DNA of 64,000 bases from CALAMC01 sp964459465 (GTDB taxonomy: Bacteria; Zixibacteria; MSB-5A5; GN15; PGXB01), in NCBI GenBank assembly GCA_964459465.1, contig CAYWLR010000006.1:62001-126000 (forward strand), in the 5' to 3' direction. The notes under the pieces were generated by a model. The model ran no database searches. It saw only the letters and a list, made by a program, of their open reading frames with translations, and had not been told where the DNA came from. Positions 33,879 through 44,015 of the stretch are shown here, one piece after another. Positions within the stretch are counted from its first letter, which is position 1. Every line of letters begins with the position of its first letter. Made by a program: the position numbers and the translations under genes.

Positions 33879-36527
33879 CTATTCCAACATGTCCCGCAGT
33901 TTGTGGTGCAAAAGTTCGAAAACGGCGTCAGATGTTACCGTATCGGGCACCGACCCACGGGCGAAATTTTCTTTACCGCCGCCGCGTCCCCCCAATTCCT
34001 TGAGGACTTCACCGGTGAGTTTGCCGATATTCACGCCCGCCGATGCACTCGCCGACGACATGAACGTTATTTTACCGTCAACTTTGCCGACGGCCGCCGC
34101 GATTTCCGCCTTGGCCGAGCCTTTGATATTGTCCACCCAGCCGCTCATCTCGACCGGATCGACTTCGCCGAAATCGTGGAACTTGAAAATCACCCGCCCG
34201 ATCGTTTTATCCTGCCCGACCGTTGTGCCGCCGCCCGATGAGAATTTTTCCGCCTTGAGCTTCTTGATCTCCTTTTGCAGGTCCAGAATTTTCCGGCCGG
34301 TCTCCTCTATGGCTTTGGAGATCTCGTCCTCGGGTTTATTCAACAGCCTTGTTGCATGGTTTATCGTTTGCTTGTCGGCCAGCATCTTTTCGATTGCCAT
34401 GCGTCCCGTGACCGCCTCGATACGCCGTACCCCCGAAGCTATCCCTGTCTCCAGCGTAATCATGAACGGCCCGATCTGCGCCGTATTTTCGACATGCGTC
34501 CCGCCGCACAGCTCTTTGGAAAAATCACTGATCGAAACGACGCGCACTTTACTGTCGTACTTTTCGCCGAAAATCGCCATCGCCCCTTCTTTTTTCGCCT
34601 GCTCGATATCCATATCGACCTGCGTGGCCACTGTTTCGGCGCCCAGAATACGTTCGTTGACTATTTTTTCCACTTGGGTAATTTGCTCGTCGGTCATCGG
34701 CTCAAAATGAGAAAAATCGAAGCGGAGTTTATCCGGACCGACATACGAGCCGGATTGATAGACGTGCTCGCCGAGCACTTTACGCAAGGCCGCATGAAGC
34801 AAGTGGGTCGCCGTATGGTTGCGCATGATGTCGAAACGTCTGCTTGTGTCAATTGATACGATGGCTTCAGCACCAATTAGTTTTTTCGCATCAAGTTTAT
34901 TATGGTTTTTTGATTGTGCCGTTCCGCGATGGATTATAATCCCCTGATAATTGAAAACTTTATCAATTTCAATGGTCAATTCGGCTTCTTGTATTTTCAC
35001 GGAACCCCTGTCGCCAATCTGACCACCAGATTCAACATAAAATGGTGATTCTTTTGTTATCACGGCAACATCAGGATATGGCAATTGATCAAATTGAATA
35101 ATTTGGGTTTTTACGGAAAATCTGTCTCGAACGAATTTTGTGCCGCCTTTATAAAGATCCGCATTATTCTGCAGATAATCTATGACCGGTTTCAGCCCCT
35201 CGACAATATGGTCGAATTGCGCCGCTCCGCGCGACTGCTCCTTCTGATGGTTCATCGCCTGCTCAAACGCCGCCATGTCGAGCGTCAAACCCTTTTCCTC
35301 GGCCATGACGTTGATCAAGTCCACCGGAAAACCGTACGTATCATACAACTTGAATATATCTTCGCCGGATATGACCGTTCCGCCCGTTTTCTTCATACCC
35401 GCCGCGACTTCGTCGAACAGCTCGCAGCCGACATTCAACGTCCGCCCGAACGATTCTTCTTCGGCCTTTATGACCTTGACAATATGCTCCTGCCGGTTTC
35501 TTATTTCGGGATATATGCCACCCATCATATTTACCAGCGTCGGCACCAGTTTGTATATGAACGGTTCATGCCTATCCATCAGTCTTCCGTGGCGGGCCGC
35601 ACGGCGCAAAATCCGCCGCAAGACATACCCCTGCTTTTCGTTGGACAGCCCGCCGCCGTCGGCAATACAGAATGTTAAAGCCCGAACGTGGTCGGCCACC
35701 ACCCGGTGCGACACCCCGCGCGTATCTGTATAGTACTTTTTGCCCGTGATATCGGTAATGTGCTCGATCAAAGGTGTGAACAGGTCGGTTTCATAGTTGC
35801 TGTCGAGTTCATTGGTGACGCATGTCACCCGCTCCAGCCCGGCCCCGGTGTCAACCGAGGGTTTGGGCAGCGGGACGACACTGCCATCCGGTTTCTGTTC
35901 GTACTGCATGAATACCAGATTCCAGATTTCGACATACCGTTCCCCCTCGCCGTTGACTTTATCTTCCGGACCGGTGCCGAATTTGGCGCCCCGGTCAAAA
36001 TGCACTTCACTGCAGGGCCCACAGGGGCCGATATTGCCCATCGACCAGTAATTGTCTTTTTTGCCGAACTTCAATATCCGGCCGTTTTTCAGTTCCGGTG
36101 CGATTTTGGCCCATAAGGCGAATGCCTCGTCGTCTTCTTCATACACCGTCGCATACAGCCGGTCCCTGGGCAACTCCAGATATTTCGTTACCCATTCCCA
36201 GCAATAAACTATGGCCTTTTCCTTGAAATAATCACCGAACGAAAAATTGCCCAGCATCTCGAAAAAAGTATGATGCCGCCCGGTACGCCCGACATTTTCC
36301 AGATCGTTGTGTTTGCCTCCCGCCCGCATGCATTTCTGCGAAGTCGTCGCGCGCGGGTGCTCCGGACGTTTCTGGCCGGTGAAAATATCCTTGAACTGAT
36401 TCATCCCGGCATTGGCGAACATGATGGTCGGGTCATCGAATGGTATTACCGGCGACGATGGCAAATGCTTGTGGTCGTGCTTTACGAAATAATCTATAAA
36501 AGATTGTCTGACATCCGACGATTTGAT
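33879..36527 (-). CDS. alaS: Alanine-tRNA ligase, probable ATC start
   Basis: An 882-residue protein if begun at the ATC at 36527. That codon lies eight bases after AGGAGG and gives (M)KSSDVRQSFIDYF, which aligns exactly with the usual AlaRS N-terminus; the next in-frame candidate (TTG at 36464) would remove the first 21 residues. Seen: class II core (DDPTIMFANAGMNQFKDIF, TGRHHTFFEMLGNFSFGDYF), editing domain with HTATHLLHAAL and CGGTHVENTAQIG (zinc-binding His and Cys), and a C-terminal DHHA1-type domain (GGRGGGKENFARG). It charges tRNA-Ala. It begins three bases after the recX stop, in an operon running on to the GGGP synthase. Confidence 0.95.
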   Translation of the reverse strand: MKSSDVRQSFIDYFVKHDHKHLPSSPVIPFDDPTIMFANAGMNQFKDIFTGQKRPEHPRATTSQKCMRAGGKHNDLENVGRTGRHHTFFEMLGNFSFGDYFKEKAIVYCWEWVTKYLELPRDRLYATVYEEDDEAFALWAKIAPELKNGRILKFGKKDNYWSMGNIGPCGPCSEVHFDRGAKFGTGPEDKVNGEGERYVEIWNLVFMQYEQKPDGSVVPLPKPSVDTGAGLERVTCVTNELDSNYETDLFTPLIEHITDITGKKYYTDTRGVSHRVVADHVRALTFCIADGGGLSNEKQGYVLRRILRRAARHGRLMDRHEPFIYKLVPTLVNMMGGIYPEIRNRQEHIVKVIKAEEESFGRTLNVGCELFDEVAAGMKKTGGTVISGEDIFKLYDTYGFPVDLINVMAEEKGLTLDMAAFEQAMNHQKEQSRGAAQFDHIVEGLKPVIDYLQNNADLYKGGTKFVRDRFSVKTQIIQFDQLPYPDVAVITKESPFYVESGGQIGDRGSVKIQEAELTIEIDKVFNYQGIIIHRGTAQSKNHNKLDAKKLIGAEAIVSIDTSRRFDIMRNHTATHLLHAALRKVLGEHVYQSGSYVGPDKLRFDFSHFEPMTDEQITQVEKIVNERILGAETVATQVDMDIEQAKKEGAMAIFGEKYDSKVRVVSISDFSKELCGGTHVENTAQIGPFMITLETGIASGVRRIEAVTGRMAIEKMLADKQTINHATRLLNKPEDEISKAIEETGRKILDLQKEIKKLKAEKFSSGGGTTVGQDKTIGRVIFKFHDFGEVDPVEMSGWVDNIKGSAKAEIAAAVGKVDGKITFMSSASASAGVNIGKLTGEVLKELGGRGGGKENFARGSVPDTVTSDAVFELLHHKLRDMLE

Positions 36528-36530
36528 GGC

Positions 36531-37163
36531 TCATTCCTCCTGGCTGATTTTCTCAAACGCTTGCCGGGCCGCTTCATAACCTATCGAACGGCGCGACAGG
36601 TAATTATACGCTTTGCGCCGGGCGGTTTCAAGGTCAAATTTAGACAAATAATTCCAGCGTGCCTCCAGAAGTCGAAAGGCCACCGAATATTCATCAACAT
36701 CCCGCAAACATTCCTCGACCGCGGCCCGGGCGATGGCATTGGGAATCATTTTGGATTGCAGTCGGGCCAGAAGATACCCCCGCCCGGCAGGTTTGTGGCG
36801 AAGCGCCGCACTCACCAGTTCCCGGGCGAATTTGGCGTCGTCCAGAAAGCCCCGCTCGATATATAACTTCACCACCTGACCGATAATCGTCTTGTCGAAA
36901 CCCTTCTGGGCCAGTCTCTGGCTGGCCTGCCCGATCGAATAGGAGCGCGCTCCCAGCATATATCCGAGATGATGGTCGGCCCGGATAAAGTCCGATTTGG
37001 CCTTGATAATATTCATTTGCTCGGCCGAAATCTCCAGCCCGGAACGGAGTCGATGCTGCTCAACCATCGACTGCAAAAGCAGGAGTTCCGTTTCATCAGA
37101 AAGAGAAACCGTCGCCAGCCGCCCCTTGCGGCTGATTGATTTTATAATCAGCTTGTCAGACAT
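36531..37163 (-). CDS. recX: RecX-family regulator of RecA
   Basis: About 210 residues from the ATG at 37163 (a TTG six codons earlier is an alternative). It shows the three-helix repeats of RecX: ARSYSIGQASQRLAQKGFDKTII, LYIERGFLDDAKFARELV and LARLQSKMIPNAIARAAVEECL. RecX limits RecA filament growth. It is the first gene of the recX-alaS run and its stop lies three bases from the alaS start; recX next to alaS is a common arrangement in bacteria, although recA is not seen here. Confidence 0.88.
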   Translation of the reverse strand: MSDKLIIKSISRKGRLATVSLSDETELLLLQSMVEQHRLRSGLEISAEQMNIIKAKSDFIRADHHLGYMLGARSYSIGQASQRLAQKGFDKTIIGQVVKLYIERGFLDDAKFARELVSAALRHKPAGRGYLLARLQSKMIPNAIARAAVEECLRDVDEYSVAFRLLEARWNYLSKFDLETARRKAYNYLSRRSIGYEAARQAFEKISQEE

Positions 37164-37376
37164 GGTTACAAAAATACGCAAGGTTTTTATTAAAAGAAAT
37201 CATTTCTTGAGCGGCTTATATTCAACCTTTTCTTTACCGTTCTAAAAAAGTCTCAAGCCCGCCCAAGGCGGAAATATGACTCGGCGGATTCCACCCATAT
37301 TTTTGAAACCGCCCCTTGAAATTCCCGGTTCTAATTCTTAACATTTATAAAAGTTTATGTCATAAAGGAGCGTAAT

Positions 37377-37724
37377 ATGCCGGTTCGTAAATATCATGAA
37401 ATCCCGCAAATCGAGGTCAAAATGGACGGCGTCGTCGGAACCTTCAAAAGCGTCCCGATCGGCAAGGCCGAGGGCTGGAATGACTACACCATGCGCGTCT
37501 TTAAAATCGCCCCCGGCGGACATACCCCCAGACACAAGCACGGTTGGGAGCATGTCAATTATATCATGTCCGGCAAAGGCCGCCTGACTATCGGCGGTAA
37601 AGTTCACGAATTATCGCACAAGGATTTCGCCTTCGTCCCGCCCGATACCGAGCACCAGTTCGAAAACCCTTATGGCGAACCATTCGAGTTCATTTGTATC
37701 GTCCCCAACCGGGGTGAATACTGA
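37377..37724 (+). CDS. Small single-domain cupin protein
   Basis: A 115-residue cupin with a good ribosome site (AAAGGAG, six bases from the ATG). The two cupin motifs are visible: PGGHTPRHKHGWEHVNYIMSG, with the metal-binding His residues and Glu, and HKDFAFVPPDTEHQFENP with the last His. Such proteins bind a divalent metal and act as small enzymes or sensors. It stands alone between convergent genes. Function cannot be set from sequence. Confidence 0.88.
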   Translation: MPVRKYHEIPQIEVKMDGVVGTFKSVPIGKAEGWNDYTMRVFKIAPGGHTPRHKHGWEHVNYIMSGKGRLTIGGKVHELSHKDFAFVPPDTEHQFENPYGEPFEFICIVPNRGEY

Positions 37725-37764
37725 TTAGTTTATCCGAGAATACCATCAACGAAAAACTATACAG

Positions 37765-37797
37765 AAAAAACGGGTCGATTTCTTGATATCGGCCCGT
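37765..37797 (-). terminator. Intrinsic terminator of the M16 peptidase gene
   Basis: On the minus strand ACGGGCCGAT and ATCGACCCGT pair over 10 bp (one mismatch-like wobble), followed by a run of six T, 17 bases after the peptidase stop. Confidence 0.8.
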
Positions 37798-37813
37798 CTG
37801 TAATTACGATTAT

Positions 37814-40564
37814 CTATATATTCCCCGCCGTTGCCAGGACGTAATTGGAAGTATCAAAATACTTTTGCGCGGCATCCTGCACCTGCTTTGTGGTCACCTT
37901 TCTTATCTCGCTTATGAATTTATCCCCGTAATTGTATCCCAGTCCGAGATATTCATAGACGCCCATATAATACGCCTGGTTGATGCGCGACAGATTGGCC
38001 GACAAATATGACCCCCAGATATCATTGACCGCCGTCGCGAGTTCCTCGTGGTCGGGCGGCTGGTTTTTCAACCGCTCGATTTCGGCCAGAATTCCGGCTT
38101 TGGCTTTCTCAAAATTGGCCGCCCCCGTCCCCATGGCGCACAACAGCCAGCCGAAATTTTTGTCCAGGTTGGCCGATGCGCCAACGGAGTATGCCAGTCC
38201 CTGCTTTTCGCGCAGTTCATCCTTCAACCGTATGGAAAGCACCGCCGCCGCGACCCTTATGGCCGAAGCATCCGGCGATGTCACCGACGGCAGGACATGA
38301 CCCATATAAATGTATACCTGTTCTTTATCCATTTTTTCATGAGCGGTTCTGACACCTTTTATCGGAACCGGGGCGACGGCCTCAATCGGTTCGAAGCCGG
38401 TTGCCTCCATGCCGCCGAATTCCCCTTTCAGACTTTCCATAATCCGAACCGGGTCGTGGTTGGTGCAAACCGTAAGGATCATATTTTCCGGCGAGTACAT
38501 TCTTTTATGATGGGCCCGAATATCGTCAAGTGTTATGGCATTTAACGTCCGATACGTCCCCTCGATGGTCTTGGCGTAAGCCCGCCCGGCAAACAGCGTT
38601 TCATAAAACAGCTTGCGGGCCACCTGATATGTCGAACCCCCCCGCCGCCCGATTTGTCCGAAGGCGGCCCGGCGCACCGCTTCGAAATCGGATTGATCGA
38701 AGGCCGGGTGGAGTATCATATCCGCAAACAACTCCATTCCCCGGTCCGCGAACTCATCGATTGTTTCGAACTTCATGAACGAATATTCAGGAGTGGTATA
38801 ACGGTCATCGTGCGATATCCAGGGATTATCATAAAGCGTGATATTGGCGCCGATGGCCGCCAGCTCGGCCGAAAGCATCCCGGCCGGCCGGGCGATTGTC
38901 CCCTTTTCAATAAGATGATTGACCATGTCGGTTAGACCGTCAAGGCCGTCCGGTTCTGTGGCCGCCCGGTTTTTGCCGATGATATTCATCGCAAAAACGC
39001 GGCTGTCGGGATTGGATTTGACTATTATCTCCAGCCCATTATCCAGCGTCTCCTTGAGATAAGTCGCCGATTGCTTCTGCGGTTTATCGGCGATTTTTGA
39101 CATATCCGGCATGCGAAAATCGCCGCCCGCTGATAAATCATGCTCCGGGAATTCCGTCTTTTGATAATAGGCCGTCACTTCATTTACGGTCGGGCCCGCG
39201 GGGCGGAACGCCTTTACGCCCGGCGAAGCCTCCGGCCTGACCGCGGTGGCGACATACGACGGTTTGGTCAGATACCTCTGCAACGCCCATTCCATGTCGG
39301 ATATCCTGACCGATTCGATATTTTCACCTATTTTTTCAAAAAAGTCCCAGCCGGTTATGGCCAGAAGCGGGGCGACCATGAATCCATAATAGTGCAGTTT
39401 TTCCGACAGATAAATTTCATTACAGCGGCGCGAGATTTTATAGCCGTTGATAATGTCTTCCGGCGGCAGATTCCGAACCAGATTCGCGAAAACATCGTTG
39501 CACGCCGTAATGATTGACCCGATACTCTCCGAACCATTGGTTATTATGCCGATATTGATTCGGCTGAATTCTTCACGCGTATCCAGTTCGACACTGACAT
39601 CGGTCGCCAGAACCCGTTCACCTTTTTTAAGCGCCCGAACCAGCGGCGAAATCTCTTCGTCCCCGAGATAATCCGCAATCAGGTTGAAGGCATACCAGCC
39701 GGAATCGGAAAATCTCGGCGCTTCCAGCGATAGATTTATATAAGTCGATTGCACCGGGGCCGAGACTTCATGCAGTTTTATGCCTTTAATCGGTTCATAG
39801 ACGATTTCCGGCAAAGGCGGTCGCTCTTCAGCCGTGAAGCCGCCGAAAACCCGCTCCACCATTTTTTCCATTTCCGGTATTTCAAAGTCGCCGATAATGA
39901 GCGTCATCATGCGGTCGGGGGCATAGTAGCGTTTGTAATAGTCGATAATGGCCGCGCGCGGTATGTTGGATATAATCGTTTCATAACCGATAATCGGACG
40001 GGCGTACGGCGTTTGGGCATATGCCGACTCTTCGAAAAAGGCTTCGGCCGGCGCGCCTTCGGCGTCGTTGCCCATTTTGATTTCTTCGCACACAATACCG
40101 CGCTCTTTGGGAAGGCGCTCTTCCGGAATCACCGAGTTGAACAGCATGTCGGCTTGAGTGGCCATGCCGTATTCGATATATTCGCGCGGCATCAAAACCA
40201 GATAGGCCGTGAAGTCCTTGCGCGTGAAAGCGTTAATATATCCGCCCAAACGTTCGACACCCTTTTCGATCTCCTCTTGAGTGCGCGTGGCAGTACCATT
40301 GAAAAGCAAGTGCTCCAGAAAATGAGTGAGGCCGTTATTATAGCGGTCTTCATACTTGCTTCCCGCCTTTACAAAAATCATGCTGGTTATCATGGGCGAC
40401 GCATGATTGGGCTTGAGGATTATCTCCATCCCGTTTTTTAGATGATACCTTTTCTCCGAAACGTCCGCCGGTTTTGTATCTTTCGCGCATCCGGCCATCA
40501 GTATCAGGATGGTCAGAATAAGCCCCGCCATTATCAAGAAGCGCATTATCTTCTGAATATTCAT
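37814..40564 (-). CDS. M16-family zinc peptidase, lipoprotein, two-halved
   Basis: A 916-residue protein from the ATG at 40564, five bases after GGGGGAG; an upstream in-frame codon adds no signal. The N-terminus has a lipobox (LMAGC, Cys26), so it is a lipoprotein. The first M16 half has the inverted zinc motif HFLEH (His81, Glu84, His85) and the distant Glu of CEEIKMGND at about 161. The second half (about 500-916) keeps the fold but lacks the zinc motif, as in pitrilysin-like and YhjJ/PqqL-like proteins. It probably degrades peptides in the periplasm. It has its own terminator. Confidence 0.92.
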   Translation of the reverse strand: MNIQKIMRFLIMAGLILTILILMAGCAKDTKPADVSEKRYHLKNGMEIILKPNHASPMITSMIFVKAGSKYEDRYNNGLTHFLEHLLFNGTATRTQEEIEKGVERLGGYINAFTRKDFTAYLVLMPREYIEYGMATQADMLFNSVIPEERLPKERGIVCEEIKMGNDAEGAPAEAFFEESAYAQTPYARPIIGYETIISNIPRAAIIDYYKRYYAPDRMMTLIIGDFEIPEMEKMVERVFGGFTAEERPPLPEIVYEPIKGIKLHEVSAPVQSTYINLSLEAPRFSDSGWYAFNLIADYLGDEEISPLVRALKKGERVLATDVSVELDTREEFSRINIGIITNGSESIGSIITACNDVFANLVRNLPPEDIINGYKISRRCNEIYLSEKLHYYGFMVAPLLAITGWDFFEKIGENIESVRISDMEWALQRYLTKPSYVATAVRPEASPGVKAFRPAGPTVNEVTAYYQKTEFPEHDLSAGGDFRMPDMSKIADKPQKQSATYLKETLDNGLEIIVKSNPDSRVFAMNIIGKNRAATEPDGLDGLTDMVNHLIEKGTIARPAGMLSAELAAIGANITLYDNPWISHDDRYTTPEYSFMKFETIDEFADRGMELFADMILHPAFDQSDFEAVRRAAFGQIGRRGGSTYQVARKLFYETLFAGRAYAKTIEGTYRTLNAITLDDIRAHHKRMYSPENMILTVCTNHDPVRIMESLKGEFGGMEATGFEPIEAVAPVPIKGVRTAHEKMDKEQVYIYMGHVLPSVTSPDASAIRVAAAVLSIRLKDELREKQGLAYSVGASANLDKNFGWLLCAMGTGAANFEKAKAGILAEIERLKNQPPDHEELATAVNDIWGSYLSANLSRINQAYYMGVYEYLGLGYNYGDKFISEIRKVTTKQVQDAAQKYFDTSNYVLATAGNI

Positions 40565-40715
40565 CGCGTCTCCCCCTGCAACCTCCCCCGTTTGTGCAAA
40601 CATGATACATTTTTGCGCCAGTCGGCTTTGGCCGGTTTTTTATAACTGATTATATCAAAACACATTAAGCTACCCCGAAAGACTCCGCCTGTCAAGCGCA
40701 TTCGCGAAAATGGCA

Positions 40716-40743
40716 TTGACTTTATACCGATTAAAGATATATT
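40716..40743 (+). promoter_or_regulatory. Candidate sigma-70 promoter ahead of the secDF run
   Basis: TTGACT, a 16-base spacer and TATATT. The predicted start of transcription lies only a few bases before the ATG at 40756, so that first message would be nearly leaderless. Confidence 0.5.
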
Positions 40744-40755
40744 GTGGCAAATTTT

Positions 40756-41184
40756 ATGAACAGAAATCGCTCAAATAAGATTGCCCGCGCCGGTCATGGC
40801 TTGTTTTTGCTGTTATGCGCCGGATGTCTGATATTTTTCGGACTTCTGGCAAACTCCGCGCTAATCTCCGTCAAGGAGGTTAAAAGCGATTCTTCGGAAC
40901 GGCCAATCTGTTGCATCGATATTAAATGCCTGCCCGATGGCGACGGCTCCATGGCCAAGGGGGCCGGTTCCTCGTCCGGCAAAGTCTTCCATATAACCAT
41001 CCCGGCGGTGGTCTCTGGTGGTGGCCTGGACAAACGACTTCCGGTTCAGAAAATAATCGAAATACGGACCTCACCCAGAATTATTTGCGGCCAGGATGCT
41101 CTCTTTTCAACGGCCGTAACCGCCTGCCCCCATAAAGCCCGCGAATTCACTTTGATCGGGGCCAAACCATCCGGAACCAGTTAG
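40756..41184 (+). CDS. Small membrane-anchored hypothetical protein
   Basis: A 142-residue protein from the ATG at 40756. A basic N-terminus is followed by one membrane helix (GLFLLLCAGCLIFFGLLANSALI); the rest is a small exported domain with six Cys (ICCIDIKC, IICG, TACPHK) and no recognised family. There is no clear ribosome site, but the strong promoter pattern at 40716-40743 lies directly upstream. It precedes secD by 96 bases. Gene status is moderately supported. Confidence 0.5.
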   Translation: MNRNRSNKIARAGHGLFLLLCAGCLIFFGLLANSALISVKEVKSDSSERPICCIDIKCLPDGDGSMAKGAGSSSGKVFHITIPAVVSGGGLDKRLPVQKIIEIRTSPRIICGQDALFSTAVTACPHKAREFTLIGAKPSGTS

Positions 41185-41280
41185 GTTCAATTTCAAGTTT
41201 CTCGATTGTAAACAGCCTGATTGATTTAATCTTTTGAGAATTAATATTATTCTATTTTTGTATAAAGGAGACTGGAATTC

Positions 41281-43026
41281 ATGAAAACCCAAACCTGGCG
41301 ATTCGTTATCACCGGCGCCTTGATCGTCCTGGGCTTTATCGGCTTCTGGAATACACTGCGTCTGTGGACGCTTACTGATGCCGATCGCACTCGGATGGAA
41401 ACCGTCAAGCCCGGTTCCGTAAACGAACTGGAACGCAAGGCAATGAGGCTCGGCCTCGACCTGCAGGGCGGCATTCATGTCGTACTGCGTGTCCAAATGG
41501 AAAAACTGGAAAGAGAAGAACGAGCCGATGCCGTCGATCGCGCCATTCAGGTCATCCGCAACCGCGTGGACTTCACCGGCGTGACCGAACCGATTATCCA
41601 GAAACAGGGTGACGACCGCATCATCGTCGACCTGCCCGGTTATACCGACGCCGCGCGGGCCGAGGAAATCATCGGGCAAACCGCCCAGCTTGAATACAAA
41701 CTGCTGGAAACATTCGAAAACGCCTCGATTCTCCTGGCAAAAATCGATTCCGTAGTGGCCGAAATCCGCAAGGTCGAGGGCCATCAGGCGGAAGAATACA
41801 GCAGTGTCATGGCCGAGCTGGAAAAGGCCAACAAAGACTTGATGACCGAACCCAAGGCGGGCGAAGCTTCTCTGGACAAAGCCGCCGATACGACCGCAAA
41901 CCTCTTTTCGGAATTTCTCGATTCCGGTGAGACCAAAGGCGAATTCGATGATATGGGTTTCGATTCCGAAAGCAAACCCTTCAGCCAATATATCGAACAA
42001 TGGTTGACCAACCGCGAAGGCGTTCCTTTTCCGGGGTACAATGTGGCCGCGCGGGATCGCAAAGTCATCGAAAAATGGCTGGAACGACCCGAAGTCCAAA
42101 AGGTCATACCGGGCGACGTTCAGATTGCCTTTTCCACCCGTTCGCACATTTCCAACGCACAGGAAGTTTATAATCTGTACGTTCTCAAGCGCAAGGTGCA
42201 GTTTCTCGGCAAGTTCCTCGAAAGTATCAAGCTTGGCCGGGGACAATTTCAGGAAAATACGGTCGATTTCCGTATTTCCGGTGAAGCCTCGGCCGCTTTT
42301 GCCCGGTTGACCGGGGCCAATATTGATAAACCGCTGGCCATTGTCATCGACGATAAAGTCGAATCGGCGCCGATCGTCCAGGATAAAATCCGCGGTAATG
42401 GAATGATCACTATGGGTGCCGGGGCAAGTATGCAGGATGCTCAAAACCTGATGATCGTCCTCAAAGCCGGCGCCCTGCCCGCACCGGTTGAAATTATCGA
42501 GAAAAATGTGGTCGGGCCGTCGCTCGGTTCCGATTCGATTCGCAAAGGCTTTATTTCATGTATCGTGGGGCTGGTACTGGTGATAATTGTGATGGCCATA
42601 TATTACCGGGTTTCGGGTATTATCGCCGATTTTGCCCTGGTTTTTAATATCTTCTTTTTGCTGGCGGTTATGGCCGGTTTGAAAGCAACTCTAACCATGC
42701 CGGGTATCGCGGGCATAATTTTGACCGTCGGTATTTCGGTCGACGCCAACATCCTGATATTCGAACGTATTCGCGAAGAACTTCGCACCGGCAAAACGGT
42801 TCGGGCCGCCATCGACGCCGGATATGATCGAGCCTTGTTGACCATCATCGACAGCCATGTGACGACATTGATAACGGCCGGGGCCCTGTTTTTATTCGGG
42901 TCCGGTCCCATCAAGGGTTTTGCGGTGTCATTATTCTGCGGCGTGATTATTTCACTCTATACGGCCGTGGTCATTACCAAAACCGTTTTTGACCTCCGCA
43001 AAGGTTACAAGACGCTTAGCATATAA
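41281..43026 (+). CDS. secD: Protein translocase subunit SecD
   Basis: A 581-residue protein with AAAGGAG upstream of the ATG. One N-terminal membrane helix, the family motif LGLDLQGGIHVVLRV (about 59-73), a large periplasmic part (about 75-410) and five more helices at the C-terminus including VGISVDANILIFERIREEL. SecD works with SecF to complete protein export using the proton or sodium gradient. secF follows 11 bases later. The periplasmic part has an inserted segment of about 100 residues rich in Glu and Lys (about 150-260), compared with the shorter forms in many bacteria. Confidence 0.96.
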   Translation: MKTQTWRFVITGALIVLGFIGFWNTLRLWTLTDADRTRMETVKPGSVNELERKAMRLGLDLQGGIHVVLRVQMEKLEREERADAVDRAIQVIRNRVDFTGVTEPIIQKQGDDRIIVDLPGYTDAARAEEIIGQTAQLEYKLLETFENASILLAKIDSVVAEIRKVEGHQAEEYSSVMAELEKANKDLMTEPKAGEASLDKAADTTANLFSEFLDSGETKGEFDDMGFDSESKPFSQYIEQWLTNREGVPFPGYNVAARDRKVIEKWLERPEVQKVIPGDVQIAFSTRSHISNAQEVYNLYVLKRKVQFLGKFLESIKLGRGQFQENTVDFRISGEASAAFARLTGANIDKPLAIVIDDKVESAPIVQDKIRGNGMITMGAGASMQDAQNLMIVLKAGALPAPVEIIEKNVVGPSLGSDSIRKGFISCIVGLVLVIIVMAIYYRVSGIIADFALVFNIFFLLAVMAGLKATLTMPGIAGIILTVGISVDANILIFERIREELRTGKTVRAAIDAGYDRALLTIIDSHVTTLITAGALFLFGSGPIKGFAVSLFCGVIISLYTAVVITKTVFDLRKGYKTLSI

Positions 43027-43037
43027 GGAGTTCGATT

Positions 43038-43961
43038 ATGTTAAAAATAATAGGGGAAACCAATATAAATTTCATCGGCCAGCGCCGAAAAGCATTCCTG
43101 ATTTCAGGATTGCTAATGATTCTGGGTCTGTTTGCCTTTGTCATGGTTCTTCTCGACAAGGCCAATATGGGTATTGATTTTGTGGGCGGAACCATGATTC
43201 AGGGAAGTTTCGAACAGCCCATATCCATTTCAGATTTACGCACCGCCGTAACCACTAATGGATTTCCGGAAGCCTATATCCAGGAATTGGACCGCGGATC
43301 GGATAAGCACGCCTATATCATCCGCGTCAAGGAAGTTGTTTCCGGTGATGAAAAGGCCATCTCTCGTCTGGCCCAGATTATCGACGATGCCTTCCCCGGT
43401 AATAAATTCACCGAGGATTCGGAACACGTAATCGGCCCGGCGGTGGGCCAGTCACTCCGGCAAAGCGCCCTTTATGCCATCCTGATTTCCATCGCCGGCA
43501 TGATTATATACATCGGCATACGATTCGATTTTCGCTCCGGTGTGGCCGCCACTATCGCCACGTATCATGATGTTCTGGCCGTCCTCGGCATTTTCTTCCT
43601 TCTCAACAAGGAAATTACTCTGCTGGTCGTGACCGCCCTTCTGACCCTGGCCGGTTATTCTTTGACCGATACGGTCGTCGTGTTCGACCGCATCCGGGAA
43701 AATATCAAGAAATTCCGCAAAAAAGGCGAATTCGTGCATACCGTCAACCGCTCCATCAATGATGTGTTGTCGCGCACCATTATGACGTCAGGCACGACGC
43801 TTATCGTCGCTTTAACGCTGTACCTGTTCGGCGGCGAGATATTAAGCGATTTCGCCCTGGCATTGGTACTGGGCGTGATTATCGGGACTTACTCCTCGGT
43901 TTTCGTCGCCAGCCCGATTGTCGTGGAATGGGAAGACAAATCACCCCGGCGATTCAAATAA
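43038..43961 (+). CDS. secF: Protein translocase subunit SecF
   Basis: A 307-residue partner of SecD, with AAGGAG upstream. It has six membrane helices and the conserved GIDFVGGTMIQG (about 41-52) and AGYSLTDTVVVFDRIRENI segments. Length is normal. It forms the SecDF complex at the inner membrane. A hairpin after the stop probably ends or weakens the transcript. Confidence 0.96.
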   Translation: MLKIIGETNINFIGQRRKAFLISGLLMILGLFAFVMVLLDKANMGIDFVGGTMIQGSFEQPISISDLRTAVTTNGFPEAYIQELDRGSDKHAYIIRVKEVVSGDEKAISRLAQIIDDAFPGNKFTEDSEHVIGPAVGQSLRQSALYAILISIAGMIIYIGIRFDFRSGVAATIATYHDVLAVLGIFFLLNKEITLLVVTALLTLAGYSLTDTVVVFDRIRENIKKFRKKGEFVHTVNRSINDVLSRTIMTSGTTLIVALTLYLFGGEILSDFALALVLGVIIGTYSSVFVASPIVVEWEDKSPRRFK

Positions 43962-43974
43962 TATTTTCGATAAC

Positions 43975-43998
43975 AGGGGCCGCCGCGAAGCGGCCTCT
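43975..43998 (+). terminator. Hairpin after secF
   Basis: AGGGGCCGC and GCGGCCTCT pair over 9 bp with one G-U, closed by a 6-base loop and followed by GTCGTTTT. A weak intrinsic terminator is plausible. Confidence 0.45.
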
Positions 43999-44015
43999 GT
44001 CGTTTTCGGGACCAT

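Noticed and set aside
41107..42444. 445-residue minus-strand frame opposite secD
   Set aside because: secD is certain; the opposite frame has no domain or start signal and is a codon-use shadow.
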